Below the pieces are notes generated by a model that ran no database searches, had not been told where the DNA came from, and saw nothing but the letters and a program-made list of their open reading frames with translations. From positions 625,001 to 689,000 of the forward strand of contig NZ_JAUSVS010000001.1 of the NCBI RefSeq assembly GCF_030814835.1: a stretch of DNA of 64,000 nt, read 5' to 3'. The position numbers were made by a program, and so were the translations under genes. This DNA comes from Caulobacter ginsengisoli. Lineage in GTDB: Bacteria > Pseudomonadota > Alphaproteobacteria > Caulobacterales > Caulobacteraceae. This document shows positions 18,470-26,348 of the stretch, in pieces (the first letter of the stretch is position 1; each line of letters begins with the position of its first letter).

Positions 18470-19601
18470 ATTCGCCGGCTCTCAGGAAACGATTGGGATT
18501 TTGGGGACGCCCCCCCACCCAGACTTCATAATGCAGATGCGGGCCGGTCGAACGGCCGGTGGAGCCCATCGAGGCGATCCGCTGGCCGATGGCCACCCGC
18601 TGGCCGACGCGCACACTGATCACGGCCAGGTGGCCGAACCGGGTCTTGAAGCCGTTGCCATGGTCGATCTCGACCGTATTGCCATAGCCCGAACGCACGC
18701 CGGTGAACGACACTACGCCAGGGCCGGGCGAAAAGATGGCGGTCATCATCGGACCGGGGAAGTCCAGGCCCTGGTGGAAGGCGGGCCGCCGGGTGAAGGG
18801 GTCGAACCGCACGCCATAGCTGGACGAGACGGCGCCCACATTGGTCGGCTTGCCGAACGGCAGGCCGCGGGCGGCGACGGTCAGGCTGCGCATGGCGCCC
18901 ATATTGGCCGAGGCGTTCTGGATGCGGGCGGCGAAGTCCTCGTCCACGTCCAGGATGGCCGCCAGGGCGCGCGGGTCCTTGGCGTCGATCAGCGGGCCGC
19001 CCAGGCCCGCGCCGCGCGGGGTGTAGCTGTCGGGATTGAGGCCGGCCAGGCGGAAGGCGGCGCGCAGCCGCTCGGCCCGGGTCTTGGCGAAGGTCTCGGC
19101 CGCGTCGATCAGGCGGTCCTGATCCATGCGGGTGTCCTGGATGCGCTCCAGCGGGCTCTCGCTGCCCAGGCGCGGGCTGGCCGGGGCCAGGGCGGCCATG
19201 GCGCCGGGCGCGCTCTTGAAGTCGCTGAGCAGCATGGCCAGCGCGGCGTGGCGCTTTTCGATGGTGTTGGCCATCTCATCGATGTTGCCATTGCTGGCGG
19301 AGAGCTGGGCCACGGCGCTGTTCAGGCGCGCCTGGCGGTCGGCGTTGATGCGCTCGTAATAGGCTTTGAGCTTGAGCACTTCCTGGTCGTTGGCCCCGGC
19401 GCTGAGCGCGCTGACCATCATCGAGGCGGTGCAGATGCCCATCCACAGGGCGCAGAGGGCGACCAGGCCGGCAAAGGTGATCTGCTTGGCGGTGGAGAGA
19501 ACAAAGGCCCGCATCTCGCCGCCGGACCGAACGTACAGGTGCCGTTCAGGGAACAGCTCCTCCAACGCCCATCGAATCCGCCGCAATTGCGTTAACGCCA
19601 T
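18450..19601 (-). CDS. M23 peptidoglycan endopeptidase, membrane-anchored
   Basis: A 383-residue inner-membrane protein. A cytoplasmic N-terminus of about 30 residues (basic) is followed by one membrane helix (about 38-62), a periplasmic coiled-coil-like region (about 70-130), a linker and the LytM/M23 domain (about 245-370). Zinc ligands are FHQGLD (H, D) and GPHLHYE (HxH), so it should be an active DD-endopeptidase. The ATG at 19601 is the last start that keeps the membrane segment. Its last 20 bases overlap the bactofilin start, which suggests the bactofilin positions this enzyme. The short cytoplasmic tail is the likely contact. Confidence 0.9.
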   Translation of the reverse strand: MALTQLRRIRWALEELFPERHLYVRSGGEMRAFVLSTAKQITFAGLVALCALWMGICTASMMVSALSAGANDQEVLKLKAYYERINADRQARLNSAVAQLSASNGNIDEMANTIEKRHAALAMLLSDFKSAPGAMAALAPASPRLGSESPLERIQDTRMDQDRLIDAAETFAKTRAERLRAAFRLAGLNPDSYTPRGAGLGGPLIDAKDPRALAAILDVDEDFAARIQNASANMGAMRSLTVAARGLPFGKPTNVGAVSSSYGVRFDPFTRRPAFHQGLDFPGPMMTAIFSPGPGVVSFTGVRSGYGNTVEIDHGNGFKTRFGHLAVISVRVGQRVAIGQRIASMGSTGRSTGPHLHYEVWVGGRPQNPNRFLRAGEYVQQAN

Positions 19602-19869
19602 AGCCCCCGAACCCACCACCTTTTTGTTGTGGCGATATGCGGCCAAGAGGGCGAAAAGCGCAAGGGTCTTCGCGCGTGAGGTGTGCGCGGAACGGCCATC
19701 TGGCCTCAAACGGTTAGAATTAACCCTGGCGCCAGTATTCCGCCAGCGTTTGAGGTGGAGTTCGGGGACTAATCCCTAACGGGCGAGGCCAATTTACAAC
19801 ACTGGGTAGTCGCCGGCGGCCCGGACCGGCCCGCCCAGGCCGTGTGGCCGAACGTCGCAATCCCAAACG

Positions 19870-20334
19870 CTATAAGGCCTGGGCCGCCGCCAGCACCGCC
19901 TCGACATGCCCCTTGACCTTCACCTTGCGCCAGATCTGCCGGACGATCCCGGCCTGGTCGATCAGGAAGGTCGACCGGTCGATCCCCATGTAATGCCGTC
20001 CGTACAGGGACTTCTCGACCCACGAGCCGTAGCGCTCGATCACATCGCTGTCAGCATCCGACCCCAGCTCCACCGTCAGCCCATGCTTGGCCCGGAACTT
20101 CCCGTGCTTGGCGGCGGTGTCCTTGGAGACCCCGATCACGGTGGCCCCGGCGGCCTCGAAGTCGGCCCTGGCCTGGGAGAAGCCGATCGATTCGGTGGTG
20201 CAGCCGGGGGTGTCGTCCTTGGGATAGAAGAAGAGGACGACCTTGCGGCCTCGGAGGGACGCGAGGGTGACACGGCCGGTGTCGGTGGGGAGGTCGAAGT
20301 CGGGGGCGGGGGAGCCGGGCTGGGGGTCTGACAC
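19870..20334 (-). CDS. bcp: Thioredoxin-dependent peroxiredoxin (Bcp/PrxQ), 1-Cys form
   Basis: A 154-residue peroxide reductase. GTG at 20334 is taken as the start because AAGGAG lies upstream; a longer in-frame start at 20370 adds a poorly conserved stretch. The peroxidatic cysteine is in DDTPGCTTES, and VVLFFYPKDDTPGCT is the family signature. The usual resolving cysteine five residues later is Ile and there is no other Cys in the protein. It must therefore work as a 1-Cys enzyme using an external thiol. It is monocistronic and leftward, divergent from nasT. Confidence 0.92.
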   Translation of the reverse strand: MSDPQPGSPAPDFDLPTDTGRVTLASLRGRKVVLFFYPKDDTPGCTTESIGFSQARADFEAAGATVIGVSKDTAAKHGKFRAKHGLTVELGSDADSDVIERYGSWVEKSLYGRHYMGIDRSTFLIDQAGIVRQIWRKVKVKGHVEAVLAAAQAL

Positions 20335-20514
20335 GGGTAGGCTCCTTCGTCGGGTGTGGAACCCAGGCATAACCGATCAGATAGGCTTAGCGGAAGGCGC
20401 AGGCGCCCACCATGACAGCGCACGCTGGTCAATCGGCAGGCGTTTTCCAGACGTGATCGCCCGCGCGGGCGGATCGGCTGGGGAAGCGGGGCGGGGTGGG
20501 GTCTATCGGGGCCG

Positions 20515-21093
20515 ATGCGCGTACTCATTATCGATCCTGATCCGGCCCGGGCCGCGCTGGTGGCCGAGGGGCTGGCCGGGCTGGAGCCGTTCGAGGCGCG
20601 GCATGAGGCCGTATTCGACGAGGCCCGAGCTGCGGCTTTCGCGCCCGATGTCGTGGTGGTGGCCGCCGACAGTCCCGACCGCGACACCCTGGAGAGCCTG
20701 CGCGAGGCCAGCCAGACCAACCCCCGGCCGGTGGTGATGTTCGTCGACCGCTCCGAACCGGGCCTGGCCGAGGAGGCCGTGCGGGCCGGGGTGGCGGCCT
20801 ATGTCGTCGACGGCCTGGCGCCGGGGCGGGTGCGGGCAGTGCTGGAGGTGGCGATGAGCCGCTTTTCGCTGATGAACCAGCTGCGCCGGGACCTGGACAA
20901 GGCCAAGGCGGACCTGGCCTCGCGCAAGATCGTCGAGCGGGCCAAGGCGTTGCTGATGAAGGAGCGCGGGCTGGAGGAGGAGACCGCCTACCGCCTGCTG
21001 CGCAAGCTGGCCATGGACAAGGGCCGGCCGATCGGGGCCGTGGCGGGCGACCTGCTGGCCTTCGCCGGGGTGTTGAAAGGAGACGCCTCGTGA
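20515..21093 (+). CDS. nasT: ANTAR-domain nitrate antiterminator NasT
   Basis: A 192-residue response-regulator-like protein. Residues 1-120 form a receiver fold with the NasT-type SPDRDTLE loop (about 52-60) in place of a normal phospho-Asp site. A short coiled-coil follows, then the RNA-binding ANTAR domain (about 128-188: IVERAKALLMKERGLEEETAYRLLRKLAMD). NasT binds tandem hairpins in nas leader RNA and prevents termination; NasS holds it inactive without nitrate. The stop overlaps the nasS start (GTGA). A leader with hairpins and a terminator lies downstream at 22574-22716, before the nitrate transport genes. Confidence 0.93.
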   Translation: MRVLIIDPDPARAALVAEGLAGLEPFEARHEAVFDEARAAAFAPDVVVVAADSPDRDTLESLREASQTNPRPVVMFVDRSEPGLAEEAVRAGVAAYVVDGLAPGRVRAVLEVAMSRFSLMNQLRRDLDKAKADLASRKIVERAKALLMKERGLEEETAYRLLRKLAMDKGRPIGAVAGDLLAFAGVLKGDAS

Positions 21094-22193
21094 GCGCGCT
21101 GACCCTGGGCTTTATTCCCCTGACCGATTGCGCGCCGCTGGTCGTGGCCAGCGCCCTGGGCCTGTTCCGCGAGGAGGGGTTGGAGGTGACCCTGAGCCGC
21201 GAGGCCTCCTGGGCGACCGTGCGCGACAAGGTGGCCGTGGGCGCGCTGCACGGCGCCCACATGCTGGCCCCTATGGCCCTGGCCGCCGGACTGGAGGCCG
21301 GGCCATCGCCGCCGCTGATCGCGCCCCTGGCCCTGAACCGGGGCGGCAGCGGCGTCACCCTCTCCGCCGCCCTGGTCCGCGCGTTGCGGGAGGAGGGCCC
21401 GCTCGACGCCCGTGCCCTGGCCCGGCTGATCGCCCGCCGCGCGGCGGCGGGGTCGCCGCCCCTGACCTTTGCCGTGGTCTTCCCCTGGTCGATCCACAAC
21501 TACCTGCTGCGCTACTGGCTGGCCCAGGCCGGGATCGATCCCGACCGGGACGTGCGGCTGGTGGTCACCCCGCCGCCGCGCATGGTCGAGCAGCTGCGCG
21601 GCGGCGCCATCGACGGGTTCTGCGTCGGCGCGCCCTGGAACGCGGTGGCGATGGCCGAGGGGATTGGCGAGCTGGTGTTGCACGGTTCGGCCTTCTGGGC
21701 CGGCGCGCCGGACAAGGTGCTGGGCGTGGCCGCCGGCTGGGCGGCGGAGCAGCCGGACGCGCTGCAGGCCCTGTTGCGGGCGGTGCTGCGGGCCGGGGCC
21801 TGGGCCGACGATCCGGCCAACCGGCCAGAGCTCATCGCCCTCCTGGCCCAGCCGGGCCATGTGGGGGCCGCGCCGGAGGCCATCGCCTTCGCCCTGAACG
21901 GCGAGCTGGTCTTCCAGCGCGGCGACGCCGCCTTCCCCTGGCGCAGTCAGGCCGCCTGGCTGCTGAGCCAGATGCAGCGCTGGGGCCAGGCCGGGCCGGA
22001 CCTCGACGCGGCGGCGGTCGCCCTGGCCGTCTATCGCCCCGATCTCTACCGCACGGCCGCCGCCGCCCTGGACCTGGCCGCCCCGACCGTGGACAGCCGG
22101 CCGGAGGGGGCGGGCGGCTTCTTCGACGGCAAGGCCTTCGACCCCGCCCAGCCCCTGGCCTATGCGCGGTCCTTCGCGATCAATCGGCTCTAG
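21090..22193 (+). CDS. nasS: Nitrate/nitrite sensor NasS
   Basis: A 367-residue cytoplasmic relative of the NrtA/CmpA nitrate-binding proteins. It starts (GTG, overlapping nasT) directly with the mature fold, LTLGFIPLTDCAPLVVA, and has no signal peptide. It shares with the downstream NrtA the blocks S-x-E-A-S-W-A-T-x-R-D, PPPRM and the FFDGKxFDPA ending. In other proteobacteria NasS sequesters NasT and frees it on nitrate binding. The pairing with nasT and its position just before the nitrate operon support this role. Confidence 0.92.
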   Translation: MSALTLGFIPLTDCAPLVVASALGLFREEGLEVTLSREASWATVRDKVAVGALHGAHMLAPMALAAGLEAGPSPPLIAPLALNRGGSGVTLSAALVRALREEGPLDARALARLIARRAAAGSPPLTFAVVFPWSIHNYLLRYWLAQAGIDPDRDVRLVVTPPPRMVEQLRGGAIDGFCVGAPWNAVAMAEGIGELVLHGSAFWAGAPDKVLGVAAGWAAEQPDALQALLRAVLRAGAWADDPANRPELIALLAQPGHVGAAPEAIAFALNGELVFQRGDAAFPWRSQAAWLLSQMQRWGQAGPDLDAAAVALAVYRPDLYRTAAAALDLAAPTVDSRPEGAGGFFDGKAFDPAQPLAYARSFAINRL

Positions 22194-22573
22194 AGCCTTT
22201 CCCATCTGAGATGGGTCTGGAGCCCTGGTCCTTACCCTTTGTTAGGCTGGCGGCTCCGCACATAGCCGCCCCATCCCCGGTTTCCCTGGCGAAGGCCAGG
22301 GTCCAAGCGGAGGGTCCAGAAAAGGCGCGGGCAGGGTGGCCAATCCCGCTTGGATCCTGGCCTTCGCCAGGAATCTCGGGAAGGGTAAACAAGGCCCGGC
22401 CACCGCCCTTGGTCAAACACCCCCGCCGGGCCTGGCCACGGGCCCTAGACCTCCTTTTCGAACCCTCCGCGCCCGGAACTTGTGCAGGGCGCGCCCGGCC
22501 ATTGTGCAAATGCGAGATGAGATTGCCCTGGGGCGGCCCCGTTGAATTTCGCAGTTGCGAGATGACGGCGGCC
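22194..22573 (+). other. Upstream part of the nitrate-operon leader, no gene
   Basis: No convincing ORF lies between the nasS stop and the porin start. This stretch contains a REPIN-like inverted repeat (22285-22371). It also has a short GGGG-CGG-CCCC hairpin near 22530 and a 10-base direct repeat TGCGAGATGA at 22511-22520 and 22556-22565 (45 bases apart, about four helical turns). The direct repeat could be activator-binding sites at the operon promoter; no clear -35/-10 or sigma-54 site was seen. Confidence 0.4.
22285..22371. repeat. REPIN-like inverted hairpin pair downstream of nasS
   Basis: The 26-base arms 22285-22310 and 22346-22371 are reverse complements with one mismatch. Each arm starts with its own hairpin (CCTGGC-GAAG-GCCAGG and its complement), followed by a TCCAAGCGG tail. 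The spacer is 35 bases. The form (two inverted hairpins with conserved tails) is that of a REP doublet. Confidence 0.8.
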
Positions 22574-22676
22574 TCCCGCTACTGACGGTGAGCAGGCGGG
22601 ACAACGGCGTTCCGCGACGCCCCGAACGGGGCTCCGAGGGTCTGCTGAGACCCGCGGTTTTGGCGAAGGACAATGA
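22574..22676 (+). promoter_or_regulatory. Leader hairpins, likely NasT-responsive antitermination region
   Basis: A chain of stable hairpins precedes the terminator. A 6-bp stem TCCCGC/GCGGGA at 22574-22601 has a CTG/CAG inner stem. GGCGT-TCCGCG-ACGCC follows at 22606-22621 (six-base loop). GCCCC-GAAC-GGGGC at 22619-22632 overlaps it, so the two exclude each other. GGGTCT-GCTG-AGACCC is at 22638-22653 (also drawable with a six-base loop). ANTAR proteins recognise tandem small hairpins, often with six-base loops; I could not match the known loop consensus, so which pair NasT uses is open. Confidence 0.65.
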
Positions 22677-22716
22677 CGTCCGGTGCGGGGTTCACCCCCC
22701 GCCCGGGCGTTTTTTT
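22677..22716 (+). terminator. Intrinsic terminator in the leader of the nitrate operon
   Basis: A GC-rich stem of about 13 bp with one bulge (22677-22690 pairing with 22697-22709), loop TTCACC, then seven T residues (22710-22716). It ends only 21 bases before the porin start codon, so it must be read through for the operon to be expressed. That placement, right after nasST, indicates transcriptional attenuation. Confidence 0.9.
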
Positions 22717-22737
22717 ATGCCTGAAAGGGGACGGGGA

Positions 22738-24117
22738 ATGCGATCGGCCAAGCCGGTACTTGCAACGGGGGCCGCACTGACGGTCCTGATCATGGCGACC
22801 ACCAGCCAGGCGCAGACCGCGCCGGACCCGGTCGCCCCACCCGGGGCGGAGACGCCCTCGGACGAGGCGCCCGAACCGCCGCCTCCGGAACCGCCCCCTC
22901 CCGAACCGCCTGCGCCGCCGCCGACCATCAGCGACGCCATCGGTGCGGGAAAGCTGATCTTCGAATCCCGCCTGCGCTTCGAGAGCGTCGACCAGGTCGG
23001 GCTGGCCAATACCGGCCAGGCCCTGACCCTGCGCACCCGCCTGGGCTGGGAGACCGGCGCCTGGCATGACGTCAAAGGGCTGGTCGAGTTCGAGGACGTC
23101 CGCCAGCTGGGCGCCGAGGACTACAATATCCAGGTCCCGGGCGTCGCCCCCAGCCTGAACGGCAAGACCCTCTATCCGATCATCAACGATCCGGAGGTCA
23201 CCGAGCTCAACCGCGCCCAGCTGACCTGGAGCCCATCCAGCGAGCTTTCGATCACGGCCGGGCGCCAGCGCATCCTGATCGACGACCAGCGCTTCGTCGG
23301 CAATGTCGGCTGGCGCCAGGACGAGCAGACCTTCGACGCCCTGCGCGTCGACGCCGCCCGGGGCCGGCTGAAGGCAACCTACGTCTATGTCGGCCACGTC
23401 AACCGCATCCTGGGCGAGATGCGGGACTGGGACTCCGACAGCCAGCTGCTCAACGTCACCTGGGCCCTGGCCGAGCCGCTGAAGCTGCAGGGCTTCGTCT
23501 ACGCCCTGGATTTCGAGAACAGCCCGGCCAATTCCAGCATTACCCGCGGGGCCAAGGCCTCGGGCAAGCTGTGGCTGGGCCTGGTGCAGTTGGCCTATAA
23601 CGCCACCTACGCCCGCCAGAGCGACTACCGGGGGGCCACCGCCCCCTTCGACCTGGACTATCAGGGCGGCGACGTCGCCGGGACCTTCGACATCTACACC
23701 GTCAGGCTGTCCTACGAGTCGCTGGAGGGCAACGGCGTGCGGGGCTTCACCACCCCGCTGGCCACCACCCACGCCTTCCAGGGCTGGGCCGACGCCTGGG
23801 TCTCGCCCGCCGGCAACAAGAGCTTCCGCGACGGGCTGGAGGATCTGAACCTGACCCTGGTGGTCAAGCCGAGGTTCAAGTTCACCTACCTGTTCAACAG
23901 CGAGTTCACCGTCCGCTACCACGACTTCGACGACCAGCGCACCGGGGCGGACCTGGGCGGCGAGTGGGACCTGCAGGCCAGCGCCGCCCTCACCCCCAAG
24001 CTCACCCTGCTGGTCAAATACGCCGACTTCGAGCGGGAAAAGACCGTGCCCCTGGGCACGGCCGCCCCGCCGGCCTCGCGCACCAAGACCTGGATCAGCC
24101 TCGAATACCGGTTCTGA
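22738..24117 (+). CDS. Outer-membrane porin, alginate-export family, probable nitrate channel
   Basis: A 459-residue protein with a signal peptide (ending around SQA-QTA, residue 24). A Pro/Glu-rich linker (residues about 30-60, repeated PEPPPP units) is followed by a beta-barrel of the alginate-export (AlgE-like) porin family. Barrel strands run from FESRLRFESVDQ to the terminal SLEYRF, with the final Phe typical of BAM substrates. The conserved RQRILIDDQRFVGNVGWRQ region is present. As the first gene after the leader and directly upstream of nrtA, I infer it is the outer-membrane entry route for nitrate. ATG 22738 is chosen for the signal peptide and the purine-rich AAAGGGGACGGGGA before it. 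Confidence 0.82.
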   Translation: MRSAKPVLATGAALTVLIMATTSQAQTAPDPVAPPGAETPSDEAPEPPPPEPPPPEPPAPPPTISDAIGAGKLIFESRLRFESVDQVGLANTGQALTLRTRLGWETGAWHDVKGLVEFEDVRQLGAEDYNIQVPGVAPSLNGKTLYPIINDPEVTELNRAQLTWSPSSELSITAGRQRILIDDQRFVGNVGWRQDEQTFDALRVDAARGRLKATYVYVGHVNRILGEMRDWDSDSQLLNVTWALAEPLKLQGFVYALDFENSPANSSITRGAKASGKLWLGLVQLAYNATYARQSDYRGATAPFDLDYQGGDVAGTFDIYTVRLSYESLEGNGVRGFTTPLATTHAFQGWADAWVSPAGNKSFRDGLEDLNLTLVVKPRFKFTYLFNSEFTVRYHDFDDQRTGADLGGEWDLQASAALTPKLTLLVKYADFEREKTVPLGTAAPPASRTKTWISLEYRF

Positions 24118-24139
24118 ACCGAACCCAAGGACCCATGAC

Positions 24140-25414
24140 ATGACCACCCAATCCGGAATGACCCGGCGCGGCGCCCTGACCGCCGCCGCCGCCACCCTGG
24201 CCGCCGCCCGCGCCGCCTTCCCTGGCGGGGCCCATGCCGCCGGCCCCGGCCCCGAGGTCAGCAAGGCCAGGCTGGGCTTCATCGCCCTGACCGACGCCTC
24301 GCCGCTGATCATCGCCAAGGAGCGCGGCCTGTTCACCAAATACGGCCTGCCCGATGTGGAGGTGCTGAAACAGGCCTCCTGGGCCGCCACCCGCGACAAC
24401 CTGGTGCTGGGCTCGGCGGCCGGCGGCATCGACGGGGCCCATATCCTGACCCCCATGCCCTACCTGATGACCACCGGGGCGATCACCGGCGGCCGGCCCA
24501 CCCCGATGAACATCCTGGCCCGGCTGAACCTCAACGGCCAGGCCATCTCGGTCGGCAATGACCTCAAGGCCATCAAGGTCGGGCTGAACAGCGCCGGGGC
24601 CAAGGCCCGCTTCGCCCAGCTCAAGGCGGCCGGCAACATCGCCAAGGTGGCCATGACCTTCCGGGGCGGCACCCATGACCTGTGGGTCCGCTATTGGCTG
24701 GCGGCCGGCGGCATCAATCCCGATACCGACATCGCCACCATCGTCATCCCGCCGCCCCAGATGGTGGCCAACATGAAGGCCGGCACCCAGGACGTCTTCT
24801 GCGTCGGCGAGCCCTGGAACGGCCAGCTGGTCAACCAGAAGGTCGGCTACACCGCCTGCGCCACCAGCGAGATCTGGATGGACCACCCCGAGAAGTCCCT
24901 GGGGGTGCGGGCCGACTGGGTCGCCAAATATCCCAGAGCCGCCCAGGCCCTGACCATGGCGGTGATGGAAGCCCAGATGTGGTGTGACAAGATGGCCAAC
25001 CGCCCGGCCATGTGCTCGATCGTCTCGGGCCGGCAGTATGTCAACGTGCCGATCGGCGACATCCTGCCCAGGCTGCAGGGGACCATCACCTACGGCGATG
25101 GCCGCGCCGTCTCCAAGTCGCCCCACTACATGAAGTTCTGGGCCAACAACGCCTCCTTCCCCTTCAAATCGCACGACCTGTGGTTCGTCACCGAGGACGT
25201 CCGCTGGGGCGGGCTGCCGGCCTCGACCAACAAGGCGGCCCTGGTGGCCAAGGTGAACCGTTCGGACATCTGGCGCGCCGCCGCCAAGGCGATGAGCGTT
25301 CCGGCTCCGGCCGGCGACAGCCGCGGCGTCGAGCGCTTCTTCGACGGCAAGGTCTTCGACCCCGCCAATCCCGGCGCCTACCTGGCCAGCCAGCCGATCA
25401 AGAAGCTGGTTTGA
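24140..25414 (+). CDS. nrtA: Nitrate ABC transporter substrate-binding protein
   Basis: A 424-residue periplasmic binding protein for nitrate/nitrite of the NrtA/CmpA family. The N-terminus has a twin-arginine signal (TRRGALTAAAATLAA, R9-R10), so it is probably exported folded by Tat. The binding fold includes QASWAATRDN, GAHILTPMPYLMT and GEPWN, and it ends with the family's FFDGKVFDPANP. Its relationship to NasS just upstream (same fold, no export signal) suggests duplication of one ancestral binding protein. It is followed 23 bases later by the permease gene. Confidence 0.94.
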   Translation: MTTQSGMTRRGALTAAAATLAAARAAFPGGAHAAGPGPEVSKARLGFIALTDASPLIIAKERGLFTKYGLPDVEVLKQASWAATRDNLVLGSAAGGIDGAHILTPMPYLMTTGAITGGRPTPMNILARLNLNGQAISVGNDLKAIKVGLNSAGAKARFAQLKAAGNIAKVAMTFRGGTHDLWVRYWLAAGGINPDTDIATIVIPPPQMVANMKAGTQDVFCVGEPWNGQLVNQKVGYTACATSEIWMDHPEKSLGVRADWVAKYPRAAQALTMAVMEAQMWCDKMANRPAMCSIVSGRQYVNVPIGDILPRLQGTITYGDGRAVSKSPHYMKFWANNASFPFKSHDLWFVTEDVRWGGLPASTNKAALVAKVNRSDIWRAAAKAMSVPAPAGDSRGVERFFDGKVFDPANPGAYLASQPIKKLV

Positions 25415-25437
25415 TCCCCACAGCCCTGGAGACGTCC

Positions 25438-26334
25438 ATGAGCGTTCCCGCGCCGAAGTTCGATCTGGACCTGCAGGTCCCGCCGCCGCCGGACCTGGCG
25501 ATGGTCCATCCGTTGCCGCGCAAGGCGGGGGAGGGGCGTCGCCGGCTGGTCCAGGCGTTGGTCCGCATGGCCGGCGCCGTCGTCCCGCCGGTGGTGGTGC
25601 TGGCCCTGCTGCTGGGGCTCTGGCAGCTGCTGACCATGGGCCAGACCGGCGGCCTGCCGGCCCCGACCACGGTCTGGCTGGAGTCGAAGGACCTGATCCT
25701 GCACCCCTTCTTCGACCATGGCGGGGTCGATAAGGGCCTGTTCTGGCATGTGCTGACCAGTCTCAGCCGGGTCGGGGCGGGGTTCGGCCTGGCCGCCGTG
25801 GTCGGGGTGGGGCTGGGGGTGCTGGTCGGGGTCAATCTCTGGGCCCATCGCGGGCTGGACCCGATCTTCCAGGTGCTGCGGACCGTGCCGCCCCTGGCCT
25901 GGCTGCCGATCAGCCTGGCGACCTTCCGGGAAGCCCAGCCCTCGGCCCTGTTCGTGATCTTCATCACCGCCATCTGGCCGATCGTCATCAACACCGCCGC
26001 CGGGGTGCGCAACCTGCCCAGCGACTATGTCAACGTCGCCCGGGTGCTGCGGCTCTCGCCGGTGGAATACTTCCTGCGCATCCTGCTGCCGGCCACCACC
26101 CCGCACGTCTTCACCGGCCTGCGCATCGGCATCGGCATGAGCTGGCTGGCCATCGTCGCCTCGGAGATGCTGCTGGGCGGGGTGGGCGTCGGCTTCTTCA
26201 TCTGGGACCAGTACAACTCGTCCCGCATCTCCGACATCGTCGTGGCCCTGCTGTGGGTGGGGATCACCGGCTACGCGCTGGACCGGCTGGTCGCCCTGGC
26301 CGGGCGGCTGATCTCGCGCGGCTCGGCGTCCTGA
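25438..26334 (+). CDS. nrtB: Nitrate ABC transporter permease
   Basis: A 298-residue inner-membrane permease. After a cytoplasmic N-terminus of about 45 residues come six membrane segments. The ABC-coupling EAA loop is seen in the region NVARVLRLSPVEYFLRILLPA (about residues 195-215). RTVPPLAWLPISLATFREAQ is characteristic of NrtB/SsuC/TauC-type permeases. The ATG at 25438 has GGAG 7 bases upstream. Fourteen bases separate it from the ATPase gene. Confidence 0.93.
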   Translation: MSVPAPKFDLDLQVPPPPDLAMVHPLPRKAGEGRRRLVQALVRMAGAVVPPVVVLALLLGLWQLLTMGQTGGLPAPTTVWLESKDLILHPFFDHGGVDKGLFWHVLTSLSRVGAGFGLAAVVGVGLGVLVGVNLWAHRGLDPIFQVLRTVPPLAWLPISLATFREAQPSALFVIFITAIWPIVINTAAGVRNLPSDYVNVARVLRLSPVEYFLRILLPATTPHVFTGLRIGIGMSWLAIVASEMLLGGVGVGFFIWDQYNSSRISDIVVALLWVGITGYALDRLVALAGRLISRGSAS

Positions 26335-26348
26335 AGGGAGCATTGCCC

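Noticed and set aside
19602..19869. Possible small gene between the M23 and bcp genes
   Set aside because: The only open frame (19769-20023, minus) is mostly within bcp in another frame and has no start signal or coding character.
20335..20514. Leader hairpins or terminator upstream of nasT itself
   Set aside because: No stable hairpin followed by a T-run was seen; regulation appears to act downstream at 22574-22716.
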